Positions 28,986 through 38,591 of a DNA stretch of 64,000 nt are shown here, piece by piece. Origin of the DNA: Planctomycetaceae bacterium (GTDB taxonomy: Bacteria > Planctomycetota > Planctomycetia > Pirellulales > Pirellulaceae); the NCBI GenBank assembly GCA_027487485.1, contig JAIYDN010000091.1, positions 310,001 through 374,000 on the forward strand, written 5' to 3'. Made by a program: the position numbers and the translations under genes. The notes beneath the pieces are model-generated. The model was given only the letters and a program-made list of their open reading frames with translations. It did no database searches and was not told where the DNA came from. Every line of letters begins with the position of its first letter. Position 1 is the first letter of the stretch.

Positions 28986-29987
28986 ATGAACTGCAATCGA
29001 TTCTTCTTCTTATCCTTGGCAATCGCATGCCTTCTGGTTTGCAATGCATGCATGGTTCAATACGCAAGCGCCGATCTCCCTGGTGACTCCTCCAAGCTTC
29101 CCAAGGCAAAACGCATCGTGTTCCTTGGCGATAGCATCACGTACGCAGGCGGATACGTTTCGGCCATTGAAACCGCTTGGATTGCAGAAGCCCCTGACCA
29201 GCCCGCAGAACTCATCAATCTAGGATTGCCCAGCGAAACCGTCTCAGGCCTCTCCGAACCCGGACACGCGGGCGGCCAATTCCCTCGGCCGAACCTACAC
29301 GAACGTCTTGCTCGCATCCTGGACCAAACCAAGCCAGATCTTGTCATCGCGTGCTATGGAATGAACGACGGCATTTACTATCCCAACAATGAAATGCGTT
29401 TCAGTCAATTCAAGTCGGGCATGGAACGACTGCACAAAGAGGTTACCGATCGCGGTTCATCCATTATCCATTTGACCCCAGCCTTCTTCGATGCCTTACC
29501 AATCCAAAGTCGGCTCCTGCCCGCCGGACGTGACGAATACCCGCAACCCTACGCTGGTTACGATGACGTATTAGAAGATTATTCTAAATGGCTCTTGAGC
29601 AAACGAGGGGACGGATGGACCGTGCTTGATCTGCACGCTGCTATGAAGAACGAGATCATGAAGCGACGCTTGGTTGACAGCACCTTTACCTTTGCGTCCG
29701 ATGGAGTCCACCCGAATGCAGAAGGCCAAGCGGTCATTGCCCGTCCGCTGGCCGAACATTGGGGCCTAACGATCAATGACCAAGGCCTGCCCAATCACCC
29801 GCAAGCAAACGCCATCCAAGCGATCGTGGCTCAAAAACAATCCACGCTCAAGCACGCATGGCTCACCGCAACGCGGCATCTTCGGCCAGGTATCGAAATG
29901 GGTATCCCTGTCGCAGACGCGGAATCCAAGGCACAGGAATGGAATCGCCAAGCGAGACTCCTCGCGAAAACCCCATCCAAAAACTAA
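28986..29987 (+). CDS. SGNH/GDSL-type exported hydrolase
   Basis: An esterase or lipase-like SGNH hydrolase: IVFLGDSITYAGGY (block I Ser), CYGMNDGIYYPN (block III, Asn) and ASDGVHPNAEGQAV (block V Asp-x-x-His). A signal peptide spans the first 25 or so residues. Of two ATGs, the one at 28986 was chosen because AGGAA lies 6 bases upstream; the ATG at 28980 is too close to it. In planctomycetes these enzymes often deacetylate polysaccharides. It is divergent from the DUF1549/1553 gene. The gap 29988-30224 shows no gene. Confidence 0.85.
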   Translation: MNCNRFFFLSLAIACLLVCNACMVQYASADLPGDSSKLPKAKRIVFLGDSITYAGGYVSAIETAWIAEAPDQPAELINLGLPSETVSGLSEPGHAGGQFPRPNLHERLARILDQTKPDLVIACYGMNDGIYYPNNEMRFSQFKSGMERLHKEVTDRGSSIIHLTPAFFDALPIQSRLLPAGRDEYPQPYAGYDDVLEDYSKWLLSKRGDGWTVLDLHAAMKNEIMKRRLVDSTFTFASDGVHPNAEGQAVIARPLAEHWGLTINDQGLPNHPQANAIQAIVAQKQSTLKHAWLTATRHLRPGIEMGIPVADAESKAQEWNRQARLLAKTPSKN

Positions 29988-30224
29988 TCTGCCGCAGGCC
30001 CTGGTTCATCCATTCGAAAATAACCGCACTGACGCAGCGGTTGCGGCGGGTACTTGGGCCACTGGCTTGGTGTTTGTTGCGATTGACACAGCATGAAAAC
30101 CGATCCCTTGCCGGACACAATGGTTCGATGGTCCAAGCATCTCAGACAAACCGATTGAGCCAGTAACGGCTGTTGGCACGCCAATAGATCAGCCGCTTTC
30201 GGATCCATCTCGATTTCCTATCCG

Positions 30225-31163
30225 CTAAGATTTTGCGACGATCGCGCGAAGAACTTTTGGCAACGGAAAGTAGACCTCTTCTTTGCGCACAACCTGCTCC
30301 TCGACCGTTGCATCAAAATGATCCTTGAGCCATTGGATCGTGTTTTGAACAACCAGCTCGGGAGCACTCGCACCCGCCGTGATCAACACCGTTTGTCCTC
30401 GCTGGAACAGCGTGGCATCCAAATCTTGCGGACCATCCACAAGATAGGCAGGCCGATTGGATTCTTGAGCTAGTTCGCGTAGACGTTGCGAGTTGCTGCT
30501 GTTTTGACTTCCAAGAACGATCACAACATCTGCCTGCTCGCAAAGAAGGCGAACTGCTTCCTGGCGATTCTGAGTCGCATAACAAATGTCTTCTTTGGGT
30601 GGACCAACGATCCACGGGAAGCGATCTTTCAATCGTTGAATAATCCGATTGGCATCGTCAACACTGAGAGTCGTTTGAGTTAAATAAGCCAGCTTGGTGT
30701 CCGGCGAAAAGCTTAGCGAGTCCACATCAGCCGTGTCTTCCACCAACACGATGGCCTCGGGGGCCTCCCCCATCGTGCCGATCACTTCGTCGTGACCTTC
30801 GTGACCAATCAGCACAATCGTGTAGTGCTCCTTGGCAAACTTGATCGCCTCCAAATGCACTTTCGTGACCAACGGGCAAGTTGCATCGATGGCATTCAAG
30901 CGTCGTTCTTTCGCGACTCGTCGAATTTCAGGCGACACTCCATGAGCAGAAAAAAGAACGGTGGAGTCCATTGGAATCTCTTCCAGCGAATTCACGAAAA
31001 CCGCACCTTTTCCCTCGAAGGTTTGCACCACATGCTGATTGTGAACAATCTCGTGGTAAACGTAGATCGGTGGACCAAAATGGTTCAGCGCAAGCTCAAG
31101 GCTCTGAACTGCCATGTTGACGCCAGCGCAAAAACCTCGCGGTGCAGCAAGAATTATTTTCAT
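30225..31163 (-). CDS. ispH: 4-hydroxy-3-methylbut-2-enyl diphosphate reductase IspH
   Basis: Last step of the MEP pathway: the 4Fe-4S enzyme reduces HMBPP to IPP and DMAPP. The three cluster cysteines are visible in RGFCAGV, DATCPLV and EDICYATQNRQ, along with GHEGHDEVIG and GSQNSSNSQRL. At 312 residues it is full length. It is divergent from the squalene genes, with starts only about 50 bases apart, so isoprenoid precursor supply and squalene formation may share a regulatory region. Confidence 0.96.
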   Translation of the reverse strand: MKIILAAPRGFCAGVNMAVQSLELALNHFGPPIYVYHEIVHNQHVVQTFEGKGAVFVNSLEEIPMDSTVLFSAHGVSPEIRRVAKERRLNAIDATCPLVTKVHLEAIKFAKEHYTIVLIGHEGHDEVIGTMGEAPEAIVLVEDTADVDSLSFSPDTKLAYLTQTTLSVDDANRIIQRLKDRFPWIVGPPKEDICYATQNRQEAVRLLCEQADVVIVLGSQNSSNSQRLRELAQESNRPAYLVDGPQDLDATLFQRGQTVLITAGASAPELVVQNTIQWLKDHFDATVEEQVVRKEEVYFPLPKVLRAIVAKS

Positions 31164-31214
31164 TCGGTGATCTTGTCCTAAAGCGGTATGCCAATTTGTA
31201 GATATGATAGCGGG

Positions 31215-32294
31215 ATGTCACCCCTTCGCGAAGCCTCTTCGGCTGAACCAAATTCATCAAAATCCGCGAATTCGCCGTACCGATCCGGCGAGTCGCTGGT
31301 GCTGAACGACCTTGCTCGGTTCGGCCCCCATTGCCATGGGTACGAAATGTCGGTGCCCGAGTCTGAAAGTTACTGCAAAAACCTTGCGCTAAATCACTAC
31401 GAGAATTTTTCCGTCGCCAGCTTCCTGCTCCCAAAATCGATTCGCCAAGATTTTTATAATATCTACGCTTACTGCCGCTGGTCGGACGATCTCGCGGATG
31501 AAACACCCAGCCAACCCAACGATTCATCTGCGTCCCAAACATGGAACTCGGTCGATTTGCTGCAATGGTGGCGGAATGAACTGAAACAGTGCTTTGCGGG
31601 AAACAGCAAACATCCCGTTTTTGTCGCACTGCGCTCGACTCTTCTGCGACACCCGTTGCCCATCGAACCTTTCGAGAAACTCCTAGACGCATTCTGCCAA
31701 GATCAAAACGTCATTCGCTACAAGAACGATGAGGAAGTATTGGCTTACTGCGCCGGCAGTGCGAACCCCGTTGGTCGTATCCTTTTGGGACTTGCTAAAA
31801 CCACCCACATCGATGCAGTCCGTCGAAGCGATCTGGTATGCACGGGCCTCCAATTGGCTAACTTCTGTCAAGACATTCAGAAAGATGCACTTCGCAATCG
31901 AATCTATCTGCCTCAATCGCGATGGACTCCTTACTCGATTTCGCAAGAGGATATCTTGCAAGGAACCAAATCGGCCCCGTTGCAGAAATCGCTTCGCGAT
32001 TGGGTCTACTACGCTCGCGAGCATTTGGTCCAGGGACTACCTTTGGTCCAACAAGTCCCGCGATGGCTGGCTCGCGATGTTCAATTGTTCGTTCGCGGTG
32101 GACTTACTATTTTGGAAAATATAGAGCGGTCTGGTTTCGATGTATGGAACCGCCCGATCGAGGTCACGAAATCTCAAAAGCTCATGTTGCTCGGGAAGTC
32201 GATTCTTTTTCCACGATCCATTCGCACTTGCAAATTACCTAGCACACTCACTGGCAATCTCCCTGATCAAGTAATCGGTCGACCTTTGGCATGA
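31215..32294 (+). CDS. hpnC: Squalene pathway prenyltransferase HpnC
   Basis: Trans-isoprenyl diphosphate synthase-like protein of the HpnC (hydroxysqualene synthase) type, which converts presqualene diphosphate to hydroxysqualene. It has the two Asp-rich motifs YAYCRWSDDLADE and NFCQDIQKDALRNRIYLP. The ATG at 31215 is preferred; an ATG at 31188 would add nine residues. The first 55 or so residues are variable. The stop overlaps the start of the hpnD-hpnE fusion by 4 bases. Assignment to HpnC rather than HpnD rests on the motif details and the order HpnC-HpnD-HpnE. Confidence 0.88.
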   Translation: MSPLREASSAEPNSSKSANSPYRSGESLVLNDLARFGPHCHGYEMSVPESESYCKNLALNHYENFSVASFLLPKSIRQDFYNIYAYCRWSDDLADETPSQPNDSSASQTWNSVDLLQWWRNELKQCFAGNSKHPVFVALRSTLLRHPLPIEPFEKLLDAFCQDQNVIRYKNDEEVLAYCAGSANPVGRILLGLAKTTHIDAVRRSDLVCTGLQLANFCQDIQKDALRNRIYLPQSRWTPYSISQEDILQGTKSAPLQKSLRDWVYYAREHLVQGLPLVQQVPRWLARDVQLFVRGGLTILENIERSGFDVWNRPIEVTKSQKLMLLGKSILFPRSIRTCKLPSTLTGNLPDQVIGRPLA

Positions 32295-34771
32295 ACGAAC
32301 TAGCAAAGTCCTACCAAGCCTGCTACTCCATCGCAAAGAAAAGCGGCTCCAGCTTTTTTCGATCCTTTGGATTGCTTAGCCAACCTCGTCGCGATGCGAT
32401 GATGGCTCTGTATGCCTTTGCTAGACTCGCGGATGACGCGACCGATGCGAAAGATACTTTTGACGGATTGCAATCCACCCCCAACCACAACGCAACGGCC
32501 GATGCGAAAGCTTGGAATGCATCTCGATGGCACCAATGGATTGACCAGCTTGCCAGCCTCGACAACGAGCCCCAGAACGAATCGATTAGCCATTCTTCCT
32601 TGCCCTGCCTAGAAAGCATTCGCCTGGCACTGCAAGATTCGGTGCAACAATTTGCAATCCCTGGGGCAGCGTTGCATGACATCGTATCCGGAGTTGATAT
32701 CGATACAGTCGGTCCGGTTCGGCTTGATAGCTGGGAAGAGACACAGGAGTATTGTTACCTTGTTGCATCCAGTGTAGGCGTCGCGTGCTTGGCGATTTGG
32801 GCGAAGACCATCGGCGTCCCACCTTGCGAACGAACTCGTCAAGCAGCTATGGACTGTGGCGTTGCATTCCAACTGACCAATATCTTGCGAGACCTTGCGG
32901 AAGATGCGCGTCGCGGACGTATCTATCTTCCGAAGCAAGACCTCGACCGTTTTGGTATCTCGACGGAACGCTGGCTGCAGATGGGCCAGCACCCAAGCGT
33001 TTTTGCACTGAATGAACTGGGGGATTGGCGAGGGCTGATTCGTCTGTACGTGGAGCGTGCTCATGCCCATTATGAACTTGGCTGGCGAGTGGCTGGCGAA
33101 ATCGCTCCAGATGGTCAACGCATGTTCTCGTTGATGTGGCACACCTACCGCGAGCTTTTGATGCAAATCGAACAGGCTCCGGAATGCATTTGGCAAGGAC
33201 GAATCGGTGTATCCTCAGTTCGAAAATGCCAATTACTGGCCAATCATATCGCAACCCCCTTGTTTCAAAAGCAACTTGCCAACAACTCGCCACTTCTGGC
33301 CGAACCCGTTACCGAAAAACGTAACCCTTGGCCTAAAGACGGACTTCGAGTGGCCGTCATCGGTGCGGGGCTGGCGGGAATCAACGCGGCTATGCACCTT
33401 GCCAGAAACGGGGCACAAGTCACCTTGATTGAATCGAAGAATCGAATCGGAGGACGCGTAGGCTCGTTTATCGATTCCAGTTCGGGGCAAGCCGTCGATT
33501 ACTGCCAACATGTTGGAATGTATTGCTGCAAAGCTCTTCAGCAATGGTTGGAGGATACGGACCAGAAATCGTTGTGGACCGAACAAGATACGCTCCATTT
33601 TGCTTCCTCGCACGGAAAGCGGATTCAGATCAAGTCATGGCCTTTGCCCGCCCCTTTCCATCTGTCGGGTTTGCTTTGGAAATGGCCGGGGCTCAAGCTT
33701 GTGGATCGAATGCGAGTCGCCAGCGGGCTGCTCCAGTTATTGCGATTGAAGAAATGCCCAGAACATTCCTCAGTGCTTGCGATCGATTGGTTGAAAGAAG
33801 CGGGGCAAACCGAAGCGTGCATCAAGAACTTCTGGGCAACCATTTTGGTGAGCGCTCTTGGTGAACAGGTGGATCGCGTGACCTTAGGGGCGACCCGCAA
33901 AGTGCTCGTGGATGGTTTTGCGGCGGACCGACGCGCGTATCATTTGCTTGTTCCGAATTTGCCCCTTTCCGAGATCATGGACGATCGGGTCACCCAGGCA
34001 CTGCAGGCACAAGGCATTACGTTGGCGTTGGGGTGCAGTGTGAAGAGCATGGAACGGGACAATCAAGGTTTGTTCCGATTATGTCATCTTGCCGATCCGG
34101 CAAACGCTTCGAACATCCAGTCGCCATCATGGAGCGACACGAAATTTGATTCGGTTCTTTGCGCCATCCCTTGGCATACGGTGGAGGCAATCTTGCCGGA
34201 ATCGATGCTGCAGCATTTGTCGAACGCGGGACGTTCACCGAGCTTGATGGATTCTTCCCCGATCACGGGCATACATACATGGTGGGATCGTCCATGGCTG
34301 AAGGAGCCTCATGCTATCTTGATTGATCGCTTATGCCAGTGGGTCTTTCCAGCACCGGAATCAACGCACGGATCGCATCCCAGTTCTGGATTGAATGCGA
34401 CGTTGCATGCTGCATCGACAGAACATTATTATCAAATCGTCATCAGCGGTTCACGGATGTTACCAAGAGGTGATGCGGAGGGAGTACTTAAGATGGTCAA
34501 GCAAGACTTGGCAGAGATCTTCCCAGAGTCGGCGGTAGCCACGATGTTTCGCGGCAAAGTAGTGACCGACCCCAACGCGGTATTTTCCGTATCGCCGGGT
34601 CATGAATCGAGTCGGTTAACAGCCAATGAGTTCGCGGACCAAGGCATATGGCTTGCAGGCGATTGGACTCAGACATCGTGGCCAGCGACGATGGAGGGCG
34701 CCTTGCTTTCCGGTGCGAAGTCCGCAGAAGAGATGCTAACCACCTTCAGCCGCCCCACCAAGCTAACCTAA
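32291..34771 (+). CDS. HpnD-HpnE fusion: presqualene diphosphate synthase and hydroxysqualene dehydroxylase
   Basis: One 826-residue frame. Residues 1-325 are a trans-isoprenyl synthase of the HpnD type (YAFARLADDATD at 41-52 and NILRDLAEDARRGRIYLP from 197), joining two farnesyl diphosphates to presqualene diphosphate. Residues about 350-820 are an FAD amine-oxidase-like HpnE: VAVIGAGLAGINAAMHLA (353-370), ESKNRIGGRVGS, and a C-terminal GIWLAGDWTQTSWPATMEGA. A linker of about 25 residues joins them with no stop or frameshift in the sequence. In most bacteria hpnD and hpnE are separate genes. With hpnC it gives the whole FPP-to-squalene route in two genes. Confidence 0.9.
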   Translation: MNELAKSYQACYSIAKKSGSSFFRSFGLLSQPRRDAMMALYAFARLADDATDAKDTFDGLQSTPNHNATADAKAWNASRWHQWIDQLASLDNEPQNESISHSSLPCLESIRLALQDSVQQFAIPGAALHDIVSGVDIDTVGPVRLDSWEETQEYCYLVASSVGVACLAIWAKTIGVPPCERTRQAAMDCGVAFQLTNILRDLAEDARRGRIYLPKQDLDRFGISTERWLQMGQHPSVFALNELGDWRGLIRLYVERAHAHYELGWRVAGEIAPDGQRMFSLMWHTYRELLMQIEQAPECIWQGRIGVSSVRKCQLLANHIATPLFQKQLANNSPLLAEPVTEKRNPWPKDGLRVAVIGAGLAGINAAMHLARNGAQVTLIESKNRIGGRVGSFIDSSSGQAVDYCQHVGMYCCKALQQWLEDTDQKSLWTEQDTLHFASSHGKRIQIKSWPLPAPFHLSGLLWKWPGLKLVDRMRVASGLLQLLRLKKCPEHSSVLAIDWLKEAGQTEACIKNFWATILVSALGEQVDRVTLGATRKVLVDGFAADRRAYHLLVPNLPLSEIMDDRVTQALQAQGITLALGCSVKSMERDNQGLFRLCHLADPANASNIQSPSWSDTKFDSVLCAIPWHTVEAILPESMLQHLSNAGRSPSLMDSSPITGIHTWWDRPWLKEPHAILIDRLCQWVFPAPESTHGSHPSSGLNATLHAASTEHYYQIVISGSRMLPRGDAEGVLKMVKQDLAEIFPESAVATMFRGKVVTDPNAVFSVSPGHESSRLTANEFADQGIWLAGDWTQTSWPATMEGALLSGAKSAEEMLTTFSRPTKLT

Positions 34772-34805
34772 AATTCCCTTCCGTCACTTTCAAGCAATTA
34801 GCTTA

Positions 34806-34981
34806 TGGAGGGCGTGGCGTACACACGCCGCTTTGGCGTGCACGCGGGCAACACCCGCGTGAGCGACGCGAAGCTGGGCCTTGGGCCCGACGAACGCAAC
34901 AGGTTTGGTCGGCTACCTGCGCTGTCTAGCACACCAATCCTATTTCGACCTGTCGGGACGAGCCCGACCGTCACGAAGACA
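34806..34981. repeat. Mosaic repeat B, copy 1
   Basis: Non-coding gap 34772-35413 begins with this block. It has the modules GCGGGCAACACCCGCGTGAG, CGCGAAGCTGGGCCTTGGGCCC, AGGTTTGGTCGGCTAC, GCTGTCTAGCACACC and a GTCGGG-ACGAG-CCCGAC hairpin. The same modules recur at 40029-40224 (in rotated order) and 45880-46000, and parts occur at the ends of the repeat A copies. Confidence 0.7.
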
Positions 34982-35025
34982 CCTTTGCGATTTCATCGTA
35001 CGAACGAAAAACACTCAAAGAGTCT

Positions 35026-35097
35026 GTCGAAAAATGTGGGTCGAAAAATTTTGGGACCTTGCTTTCGCGAACTATCTTTCGACCCACATTTTTCGAC
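35026..35097. repeat. Perfect 21-base inverted repeat (repeat C, copy 1)
   Basis: Arms at 35026-35046 and 35077-35097 are exact reverse complements (GTCGAAAAATGTGGG... and its mirror) around a 30-base loop. Degenerate relatives are at 41718-41775 and 46745-46890. No flanking transposase was seen. It may be a miniature inverted-repeat element or a hairpin-forming regulatory element. The rest of the gap up to 35413 shows nothing recognisable except the signal for the next gene. Confidence 0.8.
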
Positions 35098-35413
35098 CGC
35101 AAGCACTGTTCTTGATGCCGAACGTCCTTCTTAGGGGCGCTCCACTTTGGATGGCGACACAAGCCCAGGGCGAGCCTGGGCTTGGAGTTCAATCGAAACC
35201 GTAAGTCATTCCGGCAAATAGTTTTAGTAAGGCTTTCGTTTGGGATTAGCACCGGGTTTTGGGACGTGAGTCGATTGAACTAACATCCCAAGATCCTGGT
35301 TTAGCCGCTACTCCTTTCGCTGGAATCCAACTATGCTAAGTTGAATGTCGTTGGAGCTGTTTTTCGCAGTTTCAACCCACCCCCACCGCCTGCATCAGGT
35401 CCCGCCGTTTACT

Positions 35414-38400
35414 ATGTCCCTCCGCAAACTTGTCTTTTTGGCTGCGCACGCAGCGATATTGCTTTGCGTGCACCGCTCTGCAAACGCGCAAGAGCCCACT
35501 TTCGAACGGCATATTCGGCCCATTCTTAGACAGCACTGTTTTGATTGCCACGGTGCCACCGACACGAAAGAAGGTAACCTCGACCTCCGACTTGTCCGGT
35601 TTATGAAACAAGGGGGCGATTCCGGCGCTGCGATCAACTCCGAAAATCTGAGCGAAAGCCCGTTGATCCAGCGTGTCGTCAGCGGCGAAATGCCACCTGG
35701 TGAAGCGCATATGCCCGCCGAGCAACTTGCGATACTCAAAAAGTGGGTCGAGGCTGGTGCAAAGACCGATCGGCCTGAACCAGAACAGATCGGGCCAGGT
35801 GTCCCTATCACTGCGGAAGATCGCGACTATTGGGCTTTTCGTCCTATCACTCGCCCCGCTGTAACAGACATTACAAGCACAGAGATTAGCACAGAGATTA
35901 CCGAACAGGCAGACCGAGTTCGCACGCCCATTGATGCGCTGCTCCAACAAGCCATGCCCGCTGGCGTCTCCTTTTCGCCTGACGCTGATCGCGAGACTCT
36001 CATTCGCCGCGCCTACTTTGATTTGACTGGCCTGCCTCCAAGCCTCCAAGATATGGAACGATGGACCAATTCCTCTTATAGCAATTGGTTTGGGCAGATG
36101 ATCGACACCTTGCTCGAATCTCCTCATTATGGTGAGCGTTGGTCTCGGCATTGGCTGGATGTTGCCGGCTATGCTGATTCCGAAGGACAAACGACGGCCG
36201 ACGCCGTTCGACCTTGGGCGTGGAAGTATCGCGACTATGTGATTCGGTCCCTAAATTCCAACAAACGGTTCGATCGCTTCATCATTGAACAGTTAGCCGG
36301 CGATGAACTGGCCGGCCCTCGCAATGGCGATTGGACTGCGGAGCAAATTGAACTGCTGACCGCCACCGGTTTCCTCACGATGGCTGCAGACGGCACCGGA
36401 GCTGGTGACAATAGCCCAGAAGCTCGCAACAAAGTCATCGCGGACACCATCAAGATCGTCAGTTCATCTCTGCTGGGTGTCAGTGTCGGCTGCGCTCAAT
36501 GCCACGATCATCGTTACGATCCGATTTCGCAAGTGGACTACTTCGCCATGCGAGCTGTCTTCGAACCCGCATTCGATTGGCAACAGTGGCGAGTTCCCGA
36601 CGCTCGCCGCATTTCTCTCTACACAAACGCAAACCGCGAACAAGCTGCCGCGATCGAACTAGAAGCCCAAAAAATTGCCGAAGAGCGAGCTGCAAAACAA
36701 AAGCTCTACATGGCCCAAGCGCTCGATAAGGAACTGCTCAAGTACGAAGAGCCACTCAAAAGCGAACTGCGCACAGCCTACGAAAAGCCGGAAAACGAAC
36801 GCTCCGAAGAGCAGGTCATGCTGCTCAAAAAGTACCCGAGCGTGAACATCTCGCCAGGCGTCTTGTATCAATACCTTCCTCAGGCCGCCGAAGAGCTTAA
36901 AACGTATGACGCGAAAATTGCCGAGACCCAAGCTCGCAAACCAGTCGAAGAGTTCATCCGAGCCATGACCGAAGTCCCTGATCGCACACCAGAGACCTTG
37001 CTCTTCCATCGCGGTGACCATCAGCAGCCCAAACAAAAAGTCTTGCCCGCCGACTTGGCGATCGCCGCCGACGAAGGTGCCTTGCCCACCATACCCGAAC
37101 GGGATCCCAACTTGAAAACCAGCGGACGACGTTTGGCGTATGCGCGTTGGTTGACCAGCGGCAAGCATCCACTGGTAGCTCGTGTGCTGGTCAACCGAGT
37201 TTGGTTGCACCACTTTGGTCAAGCGATCGTGCCTACCCCGTCGGAGTTTGGTAAGCTTGGAATGCCACCTACCAACACGGCGCTGTTGGACTGGCTGGCG
37301 GACGATTTCATGCGCAGCGGTTGGGATCTGAAACAATTGCATCGAACGATCATGAAGTCGACAGCTTGGCGACAGAGTGCTCTGCGCGATGAATCCAAAT
37401 CGGCCATTGATGCCGAAAACGCTTCCTATTGGCGCAAGTCGATTCAACGCTTGGACGCCGAAGTGATTCGAGACCGAATGTTGATTGCGTCGGGAACCCT
37501 AGAGCCGAATATGTTCGGTCCGCCGATCGCAATCAAGGCGGACGATGCAGGTCAGATCATCGTTGATGGCCAACAGAAACGACGAAGCCTGTATCTCCAA
37601 GTGCGACGAACGCAGCCTGTGGCTATGCTTCAAAGTTTTGATGCACCGGTGATGGATGTGAATTGTGAACGACGACCGGTTTCCACCGTTGCGACGCAGT
37701 CGTTGATCATGATGAACGGCGAGTTCGTATGGCAACAAGCGGAACTGCTGGCCGCTCGAGCCATGCGAGAAGCGGTACCACTGTCGCCCGAGCAACTGGC
37801 CAATCAACCCGAGATGCCTGCGCCGCTCCAACCGGAATGGCGATACGGTTATGGAGAATTCGACGAACCAACGCAACGCGTCGTGAACTTCACCGATTTG
37901 CCGCACTGGACGGGAGCCGAATGGCAAGGTGGAGCGGAACGTCCCGATCCAAACATTGGCTGGGTCATCGTTAATCCGAACGGCGGACACGCGGGCGGTC
38001 GCTACGCATCGATTCGGCGCTGGACGTCGCCGATCAGTAGCCGCATTCGTATCGATGGCGCGCTTCAACACGGATCACCCAACGGCGACGGAGTCCGAGG
38101 AAGAGTGGTCTCGGACCGACGCGGACTTTTAGGGCAATGGCAAGTGCTCAACACTATGGCCGAGACCAAGATCGATGAGTTCACCATTGAGGCTGGCGAG
38201 TCGATCGACTTTGTTACGGACTGCATCACCAATGAGAACTCGGATTCGTTCACATGGACACCCAAGATTGCATTCTCGGCTACCGAGGGAGCTCCACAAG
38301 AACGGACGCGAGATAGCGTAGCAGAATTTCATGGCCCCTTTACCGTCGATAGCTTTGGTGATCTTCCCTCGCAGTTGCATACCGCTTGGCGAATTGCATA

Positions 38401-38578
38401 TGGTCGTTCACCGAGTCAAGCCGAGTTCAAGCTTTCGATGGCACATGTGGCTGAACAATTGCGAGCCATCCAGAAAGAACCACGCGGCATTGCACCTGGC
38501 TCGAGTATCACCAAACAAGTCTTGGTCAGCTATTGCCATGCGTTACTAAACTCAAGCGAATTCGTATACGTCGATTAG
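35414..38578 (+). CDS. DUF1549/DUF1553 cytochrome c-like exported protein, long form
   Basis: About 1,054 residues from the ATG at 35414, which gives a clean signal peptide ending at SANA-QEP; an upstream ATG at 35345 adds 23 unlike residues. The PSD1 cytochrome domain has CFDCHG (Cys42), DUF1549 has CAQCHDHRYDPI, and DUF1553 has ARVLVNRVWLHHFGQAIVPT. It is longer than the paralogue at 26235-28745 because of a helical insertion after DUF1549 and a region of about 170 residues inserted in the C-terminal part (from EWRYGYGEFDE to about FSATEG) that looks like a beta-sandwich. It pairs with the DUF1501 gene 13 bases downstream. Confidence 0.88.
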   Translation: MSLRKLVFLAAHAAILLCVHRSANAQEPTFERHIRPILRQHCFDCHGATDTKEGNLDLRLVRFMKQGGDSGAAINSENLSESPLIQRVVSGEMPPGEAHMPAEQLAILKKWVEAGAKTDRPEPEQIGPGVPITAEDRDYWAFRPITRPAVTDITSTEISTEITEQADRVRTPIDALLQQAMPAGVSFSPDADRETLIRRAYFDLTGLPPSLQDMERWTNSSYSNWFGQMIDTLLESPHYGERWSRHWLDVAGYADSEGQTTADAVRPWAWKYRDYVIRSLNSNKRFDRFIIEQLAGDELAGPRNGDWTAEQIELLTATGFLTMAADGTGAGDNSPEARNKVIADTIKIVSSSLLGVSVGCAQCHDHRYDPISQVDYFAMRAVFEPAFDWQQWRVPDARRISLYTNANREQAAAIELEAQKIAEERAAKQKLYMAQALDKELLKYEEPLKSELRTAYEKPENERSEEQVMLLKKYPSVNISPGVLYQYLPQAAEELKTYDAKIAETQARKPVEEFIRAMTEVPDRTPETLLFHRGDHQQPKQKVLPADLAIAADEGALPTIPERDPNLKTSGRRLAYARWLTSGKHPLVARVLVNRVWLHHFGQAIVPTPSEFGKLGMPPTNTALLDWLADDFMRSGWDLKQLHRTIMKSTAWRQSALRDESKSAIDAENASYWRKSIQRLDAEVIRDRMLIASGTLEPNMFGPPIAIKADDAGQIIVDGQQKRRSLYLQVRRTQPVAMLQSFDAPVMDVNCERRPVSTVATQSLIMMNGEFVWQQAELLAARAMREAVPLSPEQLANQPEMPAPLQPEWRYGYGEFDEPTQRVVNFTDLPHWTGAEWQGGAERPDPNIGWVIVNPNGGHAGGRYASIRRWTSPISSRIRIDGALQHGSPNGDGVRGRVVSDRRGLLGQWQVLNTMAETKIDEFTIEAGESIDFVTDCITNENSDSFTWTPKIAFSATEGAPQERTRDSVAEFHGPFTVDSFGDLPSQLHTAWRIAYGRSPSQAEFKLSMAHVAEQLRAIQKEPRGIAPGSSITKQVLVSYCHALLNSSEFVYVD

Positions 38579-38591
38579 GAGCAAATCAATC

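Noticed and set aside
35372-37447. Minus-strand open frames of 262 and 272 codons opposite the DUF1549/1553 gene
   Set aside because: Shadows of a clear gene; no motifs, no ribosome-binding sites.
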